NCBI GenBank assembly: GCA_018263505.1
Contig: JAANXA010000028.1
Span: 1 to 64,000 of the forward strand
DNA from: Candidatus Nitrosopumilus sp.
GTDB lineage: Archaea > Thermoproteota > Nitrososphaeria > Nitrososphaerales > Nitrosopumilaceae
DNA: 64,000 nt
Direction of reading: 5' to 3'
Below are positions 26,682-36,367 of this stretch, in pieces (the stretch's first letter is position 1; each line of letters starts with the position of its first letter). The position numbers and the translations under genes were made by a program. Under the pieces are notes generated by a model. It was not told the DNA's origin and did no database searches. It saw nothing but the letters and a program-made list of their open reading frames with translations.

Positions 26682-28472
26682 ATGACACATAGAGTTGGGG
26701 TTTTAGATAAAGATCTGTGTCAGCCCCAAAAATGCGGATTAGAATGTATAAAATATTGTCCAGTTAACAAATCAGGCTCGGATTGTATTATACTTAATGA
26801 AGAATCACCTAAAAAAGCACAGATTGATGAAGATATCTGTAATGGTTGCGGAATATGTGTTAAAGTATGTCCATTTGATGCAATTACAATTGTCAACTTA
26901 GCAAGTGAATTAGCAACAGACAAAATTCACCAATACGGACCAAACTCTTTTCGATTGTACAAATTGCCTACACCAAAGAAAGGAGAAGTTGTAGGTTTAC
27001 TAGGTAGAAACGGGATGGGGAAGAGTACAGTAGTCAACATACTTGCTGGAAAATTAAAACCAAATCTTGGAAGATATGAAAACCCACCAGAATGGGAAGA
27101 AATTTTCAAACATTATAGTGGTACAGAATTAAAACAACATTTTCAAAAAATCGAACAAAATCAAATCCGTGCTTCAATTAAACCACAACAAGTTCATCAT
27201 CTTGCTGAAGCATTTAATGGAACAGGAAATGAATTACTAGACAAATATGATGAGAGGGGAGTGTCAAGAGAATTAGTTAGAGAATTAGGATTAGAGAATT
27301 CAATGGAACAAAGTTTGAAAGAACTGAGTGGAGGAGAATTACAAAGAATTGCAGTTGCAGCTGCAGCATCAAAAGATACAGAATTTTACTTTTTTGATGA
27401 ACCCTCCTCATATAATGATGTGTTTCAACGAACAGGGGTTGCAAGAGTAATTCAAGGTTTAGCAAAGATTGGTAAAAGTGTCATGGTTGTGGAACATGAT
27501 TTAACATTACTTGATTTCCTTAGTGATTACATTGAAGTTTTGTATGGAGAACCATCTGCATATGGAATTGTGTCAAACATTTTGTCAACAAAAATCGGAA
27601 TCAATGTTTTCCTTGATGGGTATTTACCAAATGAGAATGTAAGATTCAGAGATAAAAAATTCTCTATGGATGTATCATCATCATCTACAGATGTTTTCCA
27701 AGAAGGTAATGAAATTGTAAATTATCCAAGACTTGAAAAGAAATTTAATTCATTTTCAGTTATAATTGAACCTGGAAAAGTAAGAAAAGGTGAAGTTTTA
27801 GGAATAATGGGAGCCAATGCACTTGGAAAAACAACCATGATGAAAATGATTGCAGGTGTACAAAAACCAGATATAGGTTCGATTGATAAAAAAATAAAAA
27901 TTGCATACAAACCACAATATCTTCAAAATGATATAGATGCAGAGGTAATTGCAGTTTTGGACAAAGCCAATGGCGGATCCATTGAAGGGACTCAGGAAGA
28001 AGAACAAATTCTAGATCCATTAAAAATTAGAAAACTCTACAACAAATCAATTAGAAATCTGTCAGGAGGAGAATTACAAAAAATTGCAGTTGCGTCATGT
28101 TTGATTCAAAAAGTTGATTTGTATGCATTAGATGAACCGTCAGCATTTCTAGATATTGAAGATAGAATCGCAGTTGCAAAATTTTTACAGAAATTTGTTA
28201 GATCATTTGGAAAATCAGCAATCATAATTGACCACGATTTACAATTAATGGATCTAGTTTCGGATTCAATGATAATATTTGAAGGTGAATCAGGTAAAGA
28301 AGGGGTTGCCACATCGCCAATGCCAAAACCTGAAGCAATGAATAGATTTTTGAAATCATTAGACATGTCATTTAGACGAGATGAAAGAAGTTTGAGACCA
28401 AGAGTGAATAAAGCTGAAAGTAGATTAGATAAAGATCAGAAAACATCAGGAAATTTCTATTACAAACATTGA
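26682..28472 (+). CDS. ABCE1 / RNase L inhibitor-like ribosome recycling ATPase
   Basis: Two Fe-S clusters, two ABC domains (GLLGRNGMGKST, LSGGELQRIAVA; GIMGANALGKTT, LSGGELQKIAVA). Confidence 0.97.
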   Translation: MTHRVGVLDKDLCQPQKCGLECIKYCPVNKSGSDCIILNEESPKKAQIDEDICNGCGICVKVCPFDAITIVNLASELATDKIHQYGPNSFRLYKLPTPKKGEVVGLLGRNGMGKSTVVNILAGKLKPNLGRYENPPEWEEIFKHYSGTELKQHFQKIEQNQIRASIKPQQVHHLAEAFNGTGNELLDKYDERGVSRELVRELGLENSMEQSLKELSGGELQRIAVAAAASKDTEFYFFDEPSSYNDVFQRTGVARVIQGLAKIGKSVMVVEHDLTLLDFLSDYIEVLYGEPSAYGIVSNILSTKIGINVFLDGYLPNENVRFRDKKFSMDVSSSSTDVFQEGNEIVNYPRLEKKFNSFSVIIEPGKVRKGEVLGIMGANALGKTTMMKMIAGVQKPDIGSIDKKIKIAYKPQYLQNDIDAEVIAVLDKANGGSIEGTQEEEQILDPLKIRKLYNKSIRNLSGGELQKIAVASCLIQKVDLYALDEPSAFLDIEDRIAVAKFLQKFVRSFGKSAIIIDHDLQLMDLVSDSMIIFEGESGKEGVATSPMPKPEAMNRFLKSLDMSFRRDERSLRPRVNKAESRLDKDQKTSGNFYYKH

Positions 28473-29305
28473 CACGAATGCTAAAAAAATCATTAGAAAC
28501 AATACTATCACCAAAAGAAAGTGATGAATTAATCTCAGCATTTGATCAAATCGGTAGCATAATCATAGTTAGAATTCCAGATTCTTTATTGGATAAAAAG
28601 AAGATTATTGGTGAAACATTACTAAATGAAGTAAAAATTGTTAAGAGTGTATTTTATCAATCATCTGCAGTAGAAGGAGATTTTCGAACAAGAAATCTAG
28701 AAATTCTTGCAGGTGAAGATAACACAGAAACAGAATACAAAGAATTTGGATGTAGGTTCATAGTAGATGTAGAAAATGCATTTTTCTCTCCACGTCTTTC
28801 AACTGAAAGAGAAAGAATAGCAAAATCGACCCTAGATGGAGAGGTTTTGACAAATATGTTTGCGGGAGTGGGAATGTTTTCCATCATGGCAGCAAAAAAG
28901 AAAAAATGTACTGTGTATAGTTTAGATCTCAATCCAATTGCATCAAAACTTTGTGAGAGAAACATTGGATTGAATAAACTTGCAGGAAAAGTGATTTCAA
29001 TTAATGGGGACGCATCTAAAATAATTGATGAACAATTAATTGACAAATCAGATAGAACATTAACATTACTTCCAGAAAGATCTGATGAATTTTTAGAATC
29101 AGCAATCAAAACAACAAAAAACGGTGGGATAATTCACTATTATTCTCATATTCATGCAGACAAAAAATCTGAAGCAGGAAAATTAACTGAAGAGCATTAT
29201 CTAAAAATTACACCAGTAAAATCAGAAATTCTTGGTTCAAAAATTGTAAGAGCTGTAGGTCCAAGATATTATCAAACAGTTGTAGATGTAAAAATTACAA
29301 AATAA
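28469..29305 (+). CDS. Trm5-like tRNA (guanine-N1)-methyltransferase
   Basis: NMFAGVGMFSIMAAKK, SLDLNPIASKLCERNIGLN, Met-10+ family layout. Confidence 0.82.
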   Translation: MTRMLKKSLETILSPKESDELISAFDQIGSIIIVRIPDSLLDKKKIIGETLLNEVKIVKSVFYQSSAVEGDFRTRNLEILAGEDNTETEYKEFGCRFIVDVENAFFSPRLSTERERIAKSTLDGEVLTNMFAGVGMFSIMAAKKKKCTVYSLDLNPIASKLCERNIGLNKLAGKVISINGDASKIIDEQLIDKSDRTLTLLPERSDEFLESAIKTTKNGGIIHYYSHIHADKKSEAGKLTEEHYLKITPVKSEILGSKIVRAVGPRYYQTVVDVKITK

Positions 29306-29527
29306 TTAATCATCATCAGATGTTATTGATGCAGATGTTGATTTTGTTGTAGCCATCACATATCCAATCCATGCAATCACACCAAGAATTCCTCCAGCAA
29401 TCATTAATACAGATAATTGCAATACAATTGGACTCCATTCAGAAAGCATTAACAAATATGCATAAAGAAAAAAACCACCAATACAAAGTACGAAGATAGT
29501 GATTCCCATACCTTTGCGTTTATCCAT
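29306..29527 (-). CDS. Small membrane protein, two predicted TM helices
   Basis: 73 aa with two hydrophobic segments. Confidence 0.6.
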   Translation of the reverse strand: MDKRKGMGITIFVLCIGGFFLYAYLLMLSEWSPIVLQLSVLMIAGGILGVIAWIGYVMATTKSTSASITSDDD

Positions 29528-29565
29528 GGGTGGAAAACTTTTTGTTTGTTATTTATTGTTTTGAA

Positions 29566-30063
29566 CTAATTTAGTTCAATTGCCATTAGATATGCATCTT
29601 CACCATCTCGATAATATGCATTTAGTTGTTGTTTGATTATGAATCCAAGTTTTTCATATAATCTTACAGCGTCATTATTACTACATCTAACTTCTAAATA
29701 GAACTCATCACATTTTCGTAATTTAACACCATTTACAGATTCTTCAACAAGTGCATTCCCAATACCTTTTTTTCTATAATCATCAAGAACTGCAATAGAA
29801 ACAACATGTCCTTTTTTTACAAAACCTAATTTCTTGAAATTTGAGAATCCAAATTCTGTTTTACACATAATATAACCAACATGTTTTCCCGCAATTTCAG
29901 CAACAATAAACGCCTCAGGCAATTCAGCTAACAAACACTCATAGAAATAATCAGAATAGTGCTCAGGTAGAGTTTTCAAATTTATTTCCATTACAGAAAT
30001 GAGATCGCTGGGTTCTGCCCTTCTAAGATTACAATCACCAACATTTCTCAATATCACTTGCAT
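29566..30063 (-). CDS. RimI-like GNAT N-acetyltransferase
   Basis: VVSIAVLDDYRKKGIGNALVEESV and YLEVRCSNNDAVRLYEKLGF; start MQVILRN at 30063. Confidence 0.9.
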   Translation of the reverse strand: MQVILRNVGDCNLRRAEPSDLISVMEINLKTLPEHYSDYFYECLLAELPEAFIVAEIAGKHVGYIMCKTEFGFSNFKKLGFVKKGHVVSIAVLDDYRKKGIGNALVEESVNGVKLRKCDEFYLEVRCSNNDAVRLYEKLGFIIKQQLNAYYRDGEDAYLMAIELN

Positions 30064-30135
30064 GAAATATGATACTAGTATCAATATTTAATTTTAAACC
30101 AAAAGACCATTAATAGAAAGATAAAATCAAAAAAT

Positions 30136-31242
30136 ATGGAAGAAAATTCACAAGAAGAAGTAACATCATTAGTTAATTCCATATTCGAAGTAACAGATTT
30201 TACAAAAACAGAATTTTCATTAGAGTTTAAAATTGAGGATTTTGAATTTAAATCAAAATTTGAAGATTTGGCAAGGAGATTAGAGAACAAAAGTTTTGTT
30301 TGTAAACTTGAAAAGAGAAATGATGAAAAATTTGTAATTATTCAAAAATTTTCTCCAAAAAAGCAAAGGAAATGGATGAGTGCTTCATGGACTCCTCGAA
30401 TTTTGTTTATAGTTGTTATTTCATTTGTAATGATTGACGGGTATTATAGAACATCTAGAACAAATTTAATTGTAGAAATTGGAGATCCATTTCAAATGGC
30501 AATCATCTATACACTTGGCCTATTAGGGATTTTAGGAACACACGAACTAGGTCATATTATTGCATCAAAAGCACACAAGCTTAAAACAAGTTGGCCTTAT
30601 TTTATTCCAGGAATACCAATTTTAGGAATACCAACTTTCGGGGCATTTATTCAATCACGAGGATTAACAATCAACAGAAATATTTTATTTGATGTAGCAA
30701 TTGCGGGTCCTATTGCAGGATTAGTAATTGCAATTATAGTTTCATTATATGGAGCATATACTGCACCAGTTTTAGATCAAGAAATAGCTGAGAGTTTATT
30801 TGCAAATCAAATTTTAGTTGAATGGGAACAAGGAGAACCATTGCTAATGACTGCAAGTTTAGCAGTATTTGGAAAAGGAGGAGAAGGTCATGAAGTAATC
30901 ATGACACCAATTATGTTTGCAGCATGGATTGGATTTTTAATTACATTTTTGAATTTATTGCCTGCATGGCAGCTTGATGGAGGTCACATGGCAAGAACAC
31001 TTTTGGGTCAAAAAATTCACAGATATGCAACATATGGAAGTATGTTAGTACTTGTTTTGTTAAATTATTGGTTAATGGCAATCTTAATTTTAGTAATGTC
31101 AAGAAAAAATCCCAGTGCAACACCACTTGATGATATTTCACCACTAACAAAAAATAGAAAATTTGCATATATTGGTATCATAATATTAGCAATTCTGTGT
31201 GCACCATTGCCATCAGGATTATTCTCAGGAATTTTACCTTAG
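30136..31242 (+). CDS. M50 site-2-protease family membrane metalloprotease
   Basis: GTHELGHIIASKAH zinc motif and LLPAWQLDGGHMART motif with multiple TM helices. Confidence 0.9.
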   Translation: MEENSQEEVTSLVNSIFEVTDFTKTEFSLEFKIEDFEFKSKFEDLARRLENKSFVCKLEKRNDEKFVIIQKFSPKKQRKWMSASWTPRILFIVVISFVMIDGYYRTSRTNLIVEIGDPFQMAIIYTLGLLGILGTHELGHIIASKAHKLKTSWPYFIPGIPILGIPTFGAFIQSRGLTINRNILFDVAIAGPIAGLVIAIIVSLYGAYTAPVLDQEIAESLFANQILVEWEQGEPLLMTASLAVFGKGGEGHEVIMTPIMFAAWIGFLITFLNLLPAWQLDGGHMARTLLGQKIHRYATYGSMLVLVLLNYWLMAILILVMSRKNPSATPLDDISPLTKNRKFAYIGIIILAILCAPLPSGLFSGILP

Positions 31243-32316
31243 CAAAAGTCTAGCACCATCTGCTACAACTGCAACTTTTTGTCTAATACCTTGAGTTTTT
31301 AAAATATAATCCATAGAATATTTTATTCCAGACAAAGAAATCATATCAAGTTTCTTTGCATAGAATTCAGGTAGAATAGACACCAAACCAATTTGAAATT
31401 TTTTTTGAATTTCTGATAAAAATAATAAATCTTCCATTCCACTAATGTATTTTGTAGGATTTTTAAGTTGGTCTAAAGTCAATCTGCCTTCAATATATTG
31501 TTGAATTGCATCAGAGCCCAAACCACCTTTACATTCTGCCACTAGAATTGCAAGTCCATTATTTTTTATTGTATTTGAACAATTCCAGATTGAAGAAAGT
31601 GATTTGGCAAGAGTGTCATTACTAGCATCTTTACCAGTACTAATGATCATAGTTTTTTGTTGATCAATTTCCTTAATGCAATTATTTTCCAAAAATTTTG
31701 TGGTTGAGAGTGTTTTTGAAGGATGATCAATAGTAAAATCCATTATTCCTTGAGAATTTGCAATAATTTCAATTCCTTGTATTTCAAAATTATCAGAGAA
31801 TTTTTTTGATTCTTGTAAACTTTCAGGATATTGTCCAGGAACAGGTAAATTTCCATTTCTCTTTGCATACGCTGAAAGCATGGAATCCATTCCAAATTTT
31901 TTAATTAAACGTGTAGAGATTGTTTCATAGCCAAATAGTCCATCAAATTCCATCTCACCCATGAATACAAGATTAGAATTTGCAATTTCAATATCATCAA
32001 ATTCATTTATTGAACTTCCTTCAGGTAAACCTGCTTTAACCAAATTCAGGATTTTTTTATCAGTTAAAATTTTTGGGAATGGTTTTGATTTCTGTTCACA
32101 TAAAGTAAATAAAGATGAAATTATTTTTTGAATAGATTTTGAATTATGTAAAACTACAAGTTCCATAGGCTTTGTTAAATCAAGAGTACTAAGTTTTTCA
32201 TTAATTGTTGAATCATCTAAAATTTCACCATCAGAATCAATTTTTTGCTCTAAATTTTCAGCTTTAATTTCTAAAACTACGTCAGTAATCCCATAATTCA
32301 ACCAAATTTCAGTCAT
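31234..32316 (-). CDS. Conserved hypothetical protein, possibly distant LarA (DUF2088)-like
   Basis: 360 aa; LNYGITDVVLEIKAENL start and LVAECKGGLGSDAIQQYI C-terminal region weakly recall the lactate racemase family. Confidence 0.4.
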   Translation of the reverse strand: MTEIWLNYGITDVVLEIKAENLEQKIDSDGEILDDSTINEKLSTLDLTKPMELVVLHNSKSIQKIISSLFTLCEQKSKPFPKILTDKKILNLVKAGLPEGSSINEFDDIEIANSNLVFMGEMEFDGLFGYETISTRLIKKFGMDSMLSAYAKRNGNLPVPGQYPESLQESKKFSDNFEIQGIEIIANSQGIMDFTIDHPSKTLSTTKFLENNCIKEIDQQKTMIISTGKDASNDTLAKSLSSIWNCSNTIKNNGLAILVAECKGGLGSDAIQQYIEGRLTLDQLKNPTKYISGMEDLLFLSEIQKKFQIGLVSILPEFYAKKLDMISLSGIKYSMDYILKTQGIRQKVAVVADGARLLLR

Positions 32317-32366
32317 ATTTTACACTCAATACAAACCAAAATAAATCCAATGTTGTTAGATTCAAC

Positions 32367-32972
32367 ATGGAATTCATCAAAGAATTTGCAATATTTTTAC
32401 ACAAAAAAGGTATCATAAAATTTGGAGAATTTACTCTTGCCAGCGGTAAAAAAAGTTCATACTATGTAGATTTAAGATTAGTTCCCAGTTATCCTCAAGA
32501 GTTTAGAAAAATGGTAAAATTTCTTGAAAATAGAATTTCCGAAGATATAGGTTTAGATAAATTCGAATCGATTGTTTCGGTTCCAACAGGTGGATTAGTG
32601 ATTGCGTCCGCGTTAGCTATTGAAACAGTAAAACCACTAATTTATGTAAGAAGTAAACCAAAAAATTATGGAACATCAAAATCAGTAGAAGGAAAAATCC
32701 AACAAGGAATGAATGTTGTAATGATTGATGATGTAGCAACTACAGGGGGTTCAGTAGTTAATGCAATCAAATCACTAAAGGAAGAAAAAATTACAATTAA
32801 AGATGCATATGTAATTGTCAACAGAATGGAAGGTGCAACTGAAGCTTTAGCACAATTAGATGTTAAACTGCATTCTATTTTAGATGTTTTAGAAATTTCA
32901 CAAATATTATTTAATGAAAATATCATCAATGAAGATATTTTAGATAAAGTGAAAAAACAAATCAATTATTAA
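32367..32972 (+). CDS. pyrE: Orotate phosphoribosyltransferase
   Basis: FTLASGKKSSYYVDLR, PRPP motif VVMIDDVATTGGSV. Confidence 0.95.
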   Translation: MEFIKEFAIFLHKKGIIKFGEFTLASGKKSSYYVDLRLVPSYPQEFRKMVKFLENRISEDIGLDKFESIVSVPTGGLVIASALAIETVKPLIYVRSKPKNYGTSKSVEGKIQQGMNVVMIDDVATTGGSVVNAIKSLKEEKITIKDAYVIVNRMEGATEALAQLDVKLHSILDVLEISQILFNENIINEDILDKVKKQINY

Positions 32973-32975
32973 AAT

Positions 32976-33042
32976 CTGGCAGCTCAGACAAATGCCTTCC
33001 AATCATCATTCAGATATAACTCTGATTCTTCATTGCAGCCAG
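32976..33042 (-). ncRNA. C/D-box sRNA (2'-O-methylation guide candidate)
   Basis: Minus strand CTGGCTGCA-ATGAAGA-ATCAGAGTTATAT-CTGA-ATGATGA-TTGGAAGGCATTTGT-CTGA-GCTGCCAG: C, D', C', D boxes in order with a terminal stem (one mismatch). Confidence 0.78.
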
Positions 33043-33084
33043 TAAATTTTGATTATGCTTATTTTAAAACTAATTGAAAATAAA

Positions 33085-33158
33085 TGGGCCCGAAGGGCTT
33101 CGATCCCTTGGCTCACCGGTTATGAGCCGGTTACTCTACCAAGCTGAGTTACGGGCCC
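33085..33158 (-). tRNA. tRNA with CAT anticodon (Met or Ile2)
   Basis: Minus strand GGGCCCGTAACTCAGCTTGGTAGAGTAACCGGCTCATAACCGGTGAGCCAAGGGATCGAAGCCCTTCGGGCCCA. Confidence 0.93.
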
Positions 33159-33199
33159 TAAGCAAATGAAAATTTTCTCAGGTATAAAATGTTATGAGA

Positions 33200-33832
33200 T
33201 TAACAGTATTCTTCAAAACAACTATCTAACAACAAATTTTGTGCAGTAAGTGATTTGTCTGCAATTTCAATTAATTTGTCAGAATCAACAGTAGATTCTT
33301 GAAGTATATTTCTCCAAGATGCTGCATGTCTAATATCAGCTTCAGTGTGTAATTCAAAATATTCTGTTGCCTCTTCACTAGTCATTCCATAAAATTCTGC
33401 TAACCCATCAAGTTTAGTTTGACTGATTTTAGGAATTTCTTTTTCAAATGCATACATTGCAGATGCACCACCATCAAAAGTATCCATCAATTGATTCAAA
33501 TCAGAAACAGCTTTTCTTGTTTTTGGCAATCCAGAATATGAAAGTAATTCATCCTCAGAAATTCCCAATTCTCCTGCAAAAGCAATCCAGGGTTTAATGT
33601 GATCAGATTCTTCCTGTTGATTTTCAATCAATTCTTTGATAACAGATTCAGGTGCTTTTTCAATAATTGGAGCCATAAAAGATGGGACTTCTTTTACAAG
33701 TTGAAAGTATTCTTTAGCATAACCTGTCAAAGCTTCTTTGGTTAATTTTCCATCAGACCATGTTTGATAAAAGGGGTGTTTTAGTAAACTTTTTTCCTCA
33801 ATCATTTCATCAATTTTTTGAATTATATTCAT
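33200..33832 (-). CDS. CADD-like / TenA-PqqC fold di-metal protein (candidate para-aminobenzoate synthase)
   Basis: MNIIQKIDEMIEEKSLLKHPFYQTWSDGKLTKEALTGYAKEYF..., QQEESDHIKPW, YAFEKEIPKI, ELHTEADIRHA; true start probably 33832. Confidence 0.75.
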   Translation of the reverse strand: MNIIQKIDEMIEEKSLLKHPFYQTWSDGKLTKEALTGYAKEYFQLVKEVPSFMAPIIEKAPESVIKELIENQQEESDHIKPWIAFAGELGISEDELLSYSGLPKTRKAVSDLNQLMDTFDGGASAMYAFEKEIPKISQTKLDGLAEFYGMTSEEATEYFELHTEADIRHAASWRNILQESTVDSDKLIEIADKSLTAQNLLLDSCFEEYC

Positions 33833-33912
33833 AATTCTCTCCAAAATTTTGCCAATAAAAAATCTTTGGTGTTTACAAAAGATTTTATGATCTAAAAGAG
33901 AAATTTTTATGG

Positions 33913-33991
33913 GTTCCAGTGGTGTAGACCGGTCAAGCATTTTGCCCTTTCAAGGCAAAGATCCCGGGTTCAAATCCCGGCTGGAGCACCA
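33913..33991 (+). tRNA. tRNA-Glu (TTC), CCA encoded
   Basis: GTTCCAG/CTGGAGC acceptor, anticodon loop CTTTCAA, CCGGGTTCAAATCCCGG T-arm, genomic CCA. Confidence 0.93.
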
Positions 33992-34031
33992 AGATTTAAT
34001 TACTTATTAGAAAAATTTTGAACAGATTATC

Positions 34032-34883
34032 GTGGATAGGAAAAATATCGAAATTAATCCTCTAGTTGAAAATTATGGTGAATACATTGAAAAAATAGAT
34101 AATGCATTAGATAAGGAGCTTTCACTATATTCAGAATCAGAGTTTATTGAACCTTTGAAATATTCTTTAGAAGGAGGAAAACGAATCAGACCCATAATTT
34201 TGACTTTATCAGCTGAAAGTGTAGGAAAGATCGACGATAATACATTTGCTGCATCGTGTGCAGTGGAACTGTTACATATGGAATCAATCATTCATGATGA
34301 TATAATTGACAATGAAACAATGCGAAGACAAAAAGATCCATTTCATATCAAATTTGGTTATAACACCAGTGTTTTGACAGGTGATTTCGTTTTAGGATTG
34401 ATTCTTGCAATATCTTCAAGATTGAACAATCCTAGAATCACAAAAGATTTGGGCTCTACTGCAATGTTAATGAGTGAAGGCGAAATGATTGAAACTAGAT
34501 TAGAAACTGGTGAAGATGTTACATTTGATGATTATCTAAAAGTAATAGAATACAAAACTGCAACTGCATTTGAAGTTGCAGCAAGAGCTGGTGCAATTAT
34601 TGCAAATGGAACAGAAGAACAAATAGGTGCATTATCAGAATATGGAATAAATCTTGGTATTGCATATCAAATTAGAGACGATTTGTTTGATTGGAAAAAT
34701 GAAGACAAATTATTTAATATTTTAATTAAGAAAAGTTCAGATCCTAGAGATGTGTTTAATAAAATGGAAGAATTGTTGAAAAAATTTGCTGAAAAAGCAA
34801 GAATGTCATTAAGAGTAATTCCAGATAATGATGCAAAAATAAAGTTAGAAAATCTAATAAAATTTACATCATTTAAGGCATAA
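34032..34883 (+). CDS. Isoprenyl diphosphate (geranylgeranyl/farnesyl) synthase
   Basis: GGKRIRPI, DDIIDN first Asp-rich motif, YQIRDDLFDW second Asp-rich motif. Confidence 0.9.
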   Translation: MDRKNIEINPLVENYGEYIEKIDNALDKELSLYSESEFIEPLKYSLEGGKRIRPIILTLSAESVGKIDDNTFAASCAVELLHMESIIHDDIIDNETMRRQKDPFHIKFGYNTSVLTGDFVLGLILAISSRLNNPRITKDLGSTAMLMSEGEMIETRLETGEDVTFDDYLKVIEYKTATAFEVAARAGAIIANGTEEQIGALSEYGINLGIAYQIRDDLFDWKNEDKLFNILIKKSSDPRDVFNKMEELLKKFAEKARMSLRVIPDNDAKIKLENLIKFTSFKA

Positions 34884-36357
34884 GGCTTAAACTAATTACT
34901 GGAGTTGCTAGTTCTACAAATTTAATTATTGGTTCTGGATAAACACCAAATCCAACTAAGAAAATTATAGATGCAATCATTACCGCAATAACAGATTTAG
35001 GTTCTTTGACTCTTTTTTCAGTTTCTCCTTCAAAGTACATCTTTCTAGTAATCCAACCATAGTAAGCAAGTGACAATGCACTGTTTAAAACACCAGCAAT
35101 TGCAAGCCATGGTGCCCACCACAATACAGAGCCAGCATCTAATGCACCACCAAATAACATCAATTTACTCCAAAAACCAGAGAGTGGAGGAATTCCAGCA
35201 AGTGCGAATAATGAGATTATCAAACCTAAAGCAGTGATTGGCATTCGTCTTCCCAAACCCTTTAGTTTATCAATATGAGTAACTGCCAAAGTAGTAACAA
35301 TCCCTGCAATTGCAATAAATGCAGCACCTTTCATTACGGCATGATTTAAGATTTGATACAAAGAACCTTGTAAACCAAGTGAGCTGTGAGGAGCAATTGC
35401 AAGACCAATTAGAATGTATCCAGCATGTGCAATACTAGAATATGCCAACATTCTAGAAAGATTCTTTTGCATTATTGCAGCAACGTTTCCAATTGTCATA
35501 GTCATTACAGCAATAATTCCTAAAGCTATAGTCCAATCAAGATGTAAAACTACCATTCCAAGAATAACAATTCTAATGGTTGCAGCAAAACCTGCCTTCT
35601 TTGTAGCTGCAGCAAGTAAAGCAGTGATTGGTGGAGGGGCTCCATCATAAGTATCAGGAAGCCATTGATGGAATGGTACTAGTCCCATTTTGAAACCAAA
35701 TCCTGCAATAAACATTCCAACAGAAAGCAATGCAATAGGTAACAATGATGGGTCAAGTGTAGAATATCCTTGAATTACTTCGCCAATGTTTGTTGAGCCA
35801 GTTAATCCATAAGAAATTGAAATTCCATAAACAATGATTGCAGAAGATAGTGCACCAAACAAGAAATATTTTAAAGCAGCCTCATTTGAACTTGGATTCT
35901 TTTTCATAAATCCAACCAAAACATATGTTGGAATACTCATCAACTCCCAAGCAACAAACAACATTACCAAATCAGTAGAATATGCAACAAGTACCATACC
36001 AATTGTTGCAAGTAAAATTAGAGAATAGTAAACAGCAGGAGAATTATGTTTTCGCATATAATTGAAGGAACCAATAGTTGTGAACAATGCAACAATCAAC
36101 ATTGCAATTGCAAAGAATCCACCAAATGCATCATCTACAATTACATCTTCAGAGAAGAGAGCAGATGGAATTACATTATCATTTAGGAATTGATAGCCAA
36201 CATATCCCATTGATACAATAAGTGCAGCAAATGCAATGACAGCATAAAATGAGTTGGAACCACGTTCTTTTCTTACAATACTAATTATCGGGAGAAGAAT
36301 TCCAACAGTACCTAGAATTGCAATTAAAACCAATGGTGTTGAAGTAATTTCTAACAT
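34873..36357 (-). CDS. nuoN: NADH-quinone oxidoreductase-like subunit N
   Basis: 494-aa proton-pumping antiporter-like membrane subunit. Confidence 0.9.
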   Translation of the reverse strand: MLEITSTPLVLIAILGTVGILLPIISIVRKERGSNSFYAVIAFAALIVSMGYVGYQFLNDNVIPSALFSEDVIVDDAFGGFFAIAMLIVALFTTIGSFNYMRKHNSPAVYYSLILLATIGMVLVAYSTDLVMLFVAWELMSIPTYVLVGFMKKNPSSNEAALKYFLFGALSSAIIVYGISISYGLTGSTNIGEVIQGYSTLDPSLLPIALLSVGMFIAGFGFKMGLVPFHQWLPDTYDGAPPPITALLAAATKKAGFAATIRIVILGMVVLHLDWTIALGIIAVMTMTIGNVAAIMQKNLSRMLAYSSIAHAGYILIGLAIAPHSSLGLQGSLYQILNHAVMKGAAFIAIAGIVTTLAVTHIDKLKGLGRRMPITALGLIISLFALAGIPPLSGFWSKLMLFGGALDAGSVLWWAPWLAIAGVLNSALSLAYYGWITRKMYFEGETEKRVKEPKSVIAVMIASIIFLVGFGVYPEPIIKFVELATPVISLSLMP

Positions 36358-36367
36358 TTCATATCAC

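Noticed and set aside
31234-31242. Overlap of the M50 protease and downstream minus-strand ORF as a frameshift or pseudogene
   Set aside because: Simple convergent stop-codon overlap; both ORFs intact.
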